The translations under genes and the position numbers were made by a program. Below the pieces are notes generated by a model, which was not told the DNA's origin, searched no databases, and worked only from the letters and a program-made list of their open reading frames with translations. Below, piece by piece: positions 63,335 through 64,000 of a DNA stretch of 64,000 bases (positions within the stretch are counted from its first letter, which is position 1; each line of letters starts with the position of its first letter). The DNA is taken from assembly GCF_024622045.1 (NCBI RefSeq), contig NZ_JANKBP010000002.1. One strand, 5' to 3'. This stretch comes from Rodentibacter caecimuris. GTDB taxonomy: Bacteria; Pseudomonadota; Gammaproteobacteria; Enterobacterales; Pasteurellaceae.

Positions 63335-64000
63335 TTAGAACTTCCAACCAACCGCTGCACCACCGGCATAATCTCCTGAATTGTTCGCACTACCACCGAT
63401 TTTGATAATAACGCGACCGTTGTCGGTTACTCTGGAGTAGCCCACTGCGATTGCCGATGCACCACGGTAAGTACCACCACCAACACTCACAACACTTTCA
63501 CCTGCACGATAAGATTGCGGTAGTAAGCTCATTGCAACAGCGGAAGCGATACCACTGCGTAAGCGACGATCAACCCGATTAATACGACTATGCACATCGC
63601 GCATATTTAGCGACAATTTCTTGTCAAAATAACCGAGATTTACTGCATCGCTGGCTTCTTTCGGATCTGCGACATTTGTTACCCGTACAGGTTTGTCCGA
63701 GCCGCTATTGAGTCTTACAACATCTGTTCGGTGTTGAACATCTTTGTTTGTTTTAGGATCGACATAAACGAGTGGTCCGGTCATTTGTAATTGATCCAAT
63801 GCCTGACTAAGCGTTTTTTTGTCGGTATTGCCATAAATATTAAAGCTACCTTCAATATCAGAATTACCTAAATCAATTTTCGCATTATCCGCAAGAGTTA
63901 AAGATTTATTAATCGTTACATCTTGTAAAACAGTATTGCCTTCAACGGTTAGACTTCCTCCAATCGTTGAATTCCCCTTCGTGGTACTGTCGCCATTCAC
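63335..64000 (-). CDS. YadA-like trimeric autotransporter adhesin (C-terminal part, 5' end outside window)
   Basis: The frame is open to the right edge, so only the last 221 residues are present. The N-terminal visible part is a low-complexity stalk of short beta repeats (STIGGSLTVEGNTVLQD, INKSLTLADNAKIDLGNS). Then come a neck (VTNVADPKEASDAVNLGYF), a coiled-coil with regularly spaced Arg/Val (MRDVHSRINRVDRRLRSGIASA), and the four-strand YadA membrane anchor ending GGAAVGWKF with the terminal Phe required for outer-membrane assembly. Trimeric adhesins of this type bind host matrix or cells. The passenger head is not visible, so its ligand cannot be guessed. Confidence 0.93.
   Translation of the reverse strand: MNGDSTTKGNSTIGGSLTVEGNTVLQDVTINKSLTLADNAKIDLGNSDIEGSFNIYGNTDKKTLSQALDQLQMTGPLVYVDPKTNKDVQHRTDVVRLNSGSDKPVRVTNVADPKEASDAVNLGYFDKKLSLNMRDVHSRINRVDRRLRSGIASAVAMSLLPQSYRAGESVVSVGGGTYRGASAIAVGYSRVTDNGRVIIKIGGSANNSGDYAGGAAVGWKF

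Noticed and set aside
1..64000. CRISPR arrays, tRNA/rRNA genes, insertion sequences, prophage
   Set aside because: I looked for regularly spaced repeats, cloverleaf-like stretches, transposase or integrase motifs and phage genes and saw none.
1..64000. Tetranucleotide repeat tracts typical of Haemophilus phase variation
   Set aside because: No run of such repeats was seen; the only clear slippage-prone tract is the ten-G run at 47388.

Overview
The window is a chromosomal stretch of a Pasteurellaceae bacterium of the Haemophilus/Aggregatibacter type. The clearest sign is the 9-bp DNA uptake signal AAGTGCGGT or its complement, which I count roughly forty times in 64 kb. Housekeeping proteins (RpoB, RpoC, TehA, Fmt, the heme/glutathione-binding lipoprotein) also read like their H. 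influenzae counterparts. I cannot name the species from the sequence. I see no tRNA, rRNA, CRISPR array, prophage or insertion sequence.

Layout. 1-2062: 3' end of lptD, mlaA and a RidA-family gene (envelope maintenance and imine detoxification). 2101-12032: the rplJ-rplL-rpoB-rpoC operon with its promoter, L10 leader, attenuator hairpins and terminator. 12168-14655: tehA followed by a lone AT-rich SIR2-domain gene that looks like acquired anti-phage defence. 14670-18734: pepD, gpt, and a divergent metallo-hydrolase / GlxA-type AraC regulator pair. 18876-28016: dnaE, def-fmt-rsmB, a family 2 glycosyltransferase, trkA and mscL. 28128-33733: the oppABCDF oligopeptide transporter on the minus strand, with a near-perfect CRP site between it and talB. 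35303-37035: yagU, a decayed AraC-family gene and a DUF302 gene. 37308-43058: slyD, a SIMPL protein, rraB, then truD-surE-yqaA, a 63-residue lipoprotein and nlpD.

43173-50056 is the main accessory region. A DUF4123 (type VI secretion adaptor) gene overlaps an alpha/beta-hydrolase effector-like gene, which overlaps a membrane-anchored beta-propeller gene that is the likely immunity gene. That gene carries a run of ten G. Next comes a 620-residue unknown membrane protein flanked by fragments of a second effector copy (47930-47968) and a second immunity copy (49931-50056). The unknown gene therefore sits in the remains of a duplicated effector-immunity module. No type VI structural genes or vgrG are in the window.

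50170-55449: a MerR regulator translationally coupled to a 1149-residue MFS/PlsC/AMP-ligase fusion for lysophospholipid recycling, then a frameshifted DUF1176 gene. 55579-59525: deoD and nupC (nucleoside salvage), and phoA behind a textbook Pho box. 59611-63091: pdxH, a HugZ-type heme protein and the HbpA/GbpA lipoprotein. 63335-64000: the membrane-anchor end of a trimeric autotransporter adhesin, cut by the window edge.

Two regions look foreign by base composition and lack of uptake signals: the SIR2 gene (13306-14604) and the 620-residue gene (48018-49880).
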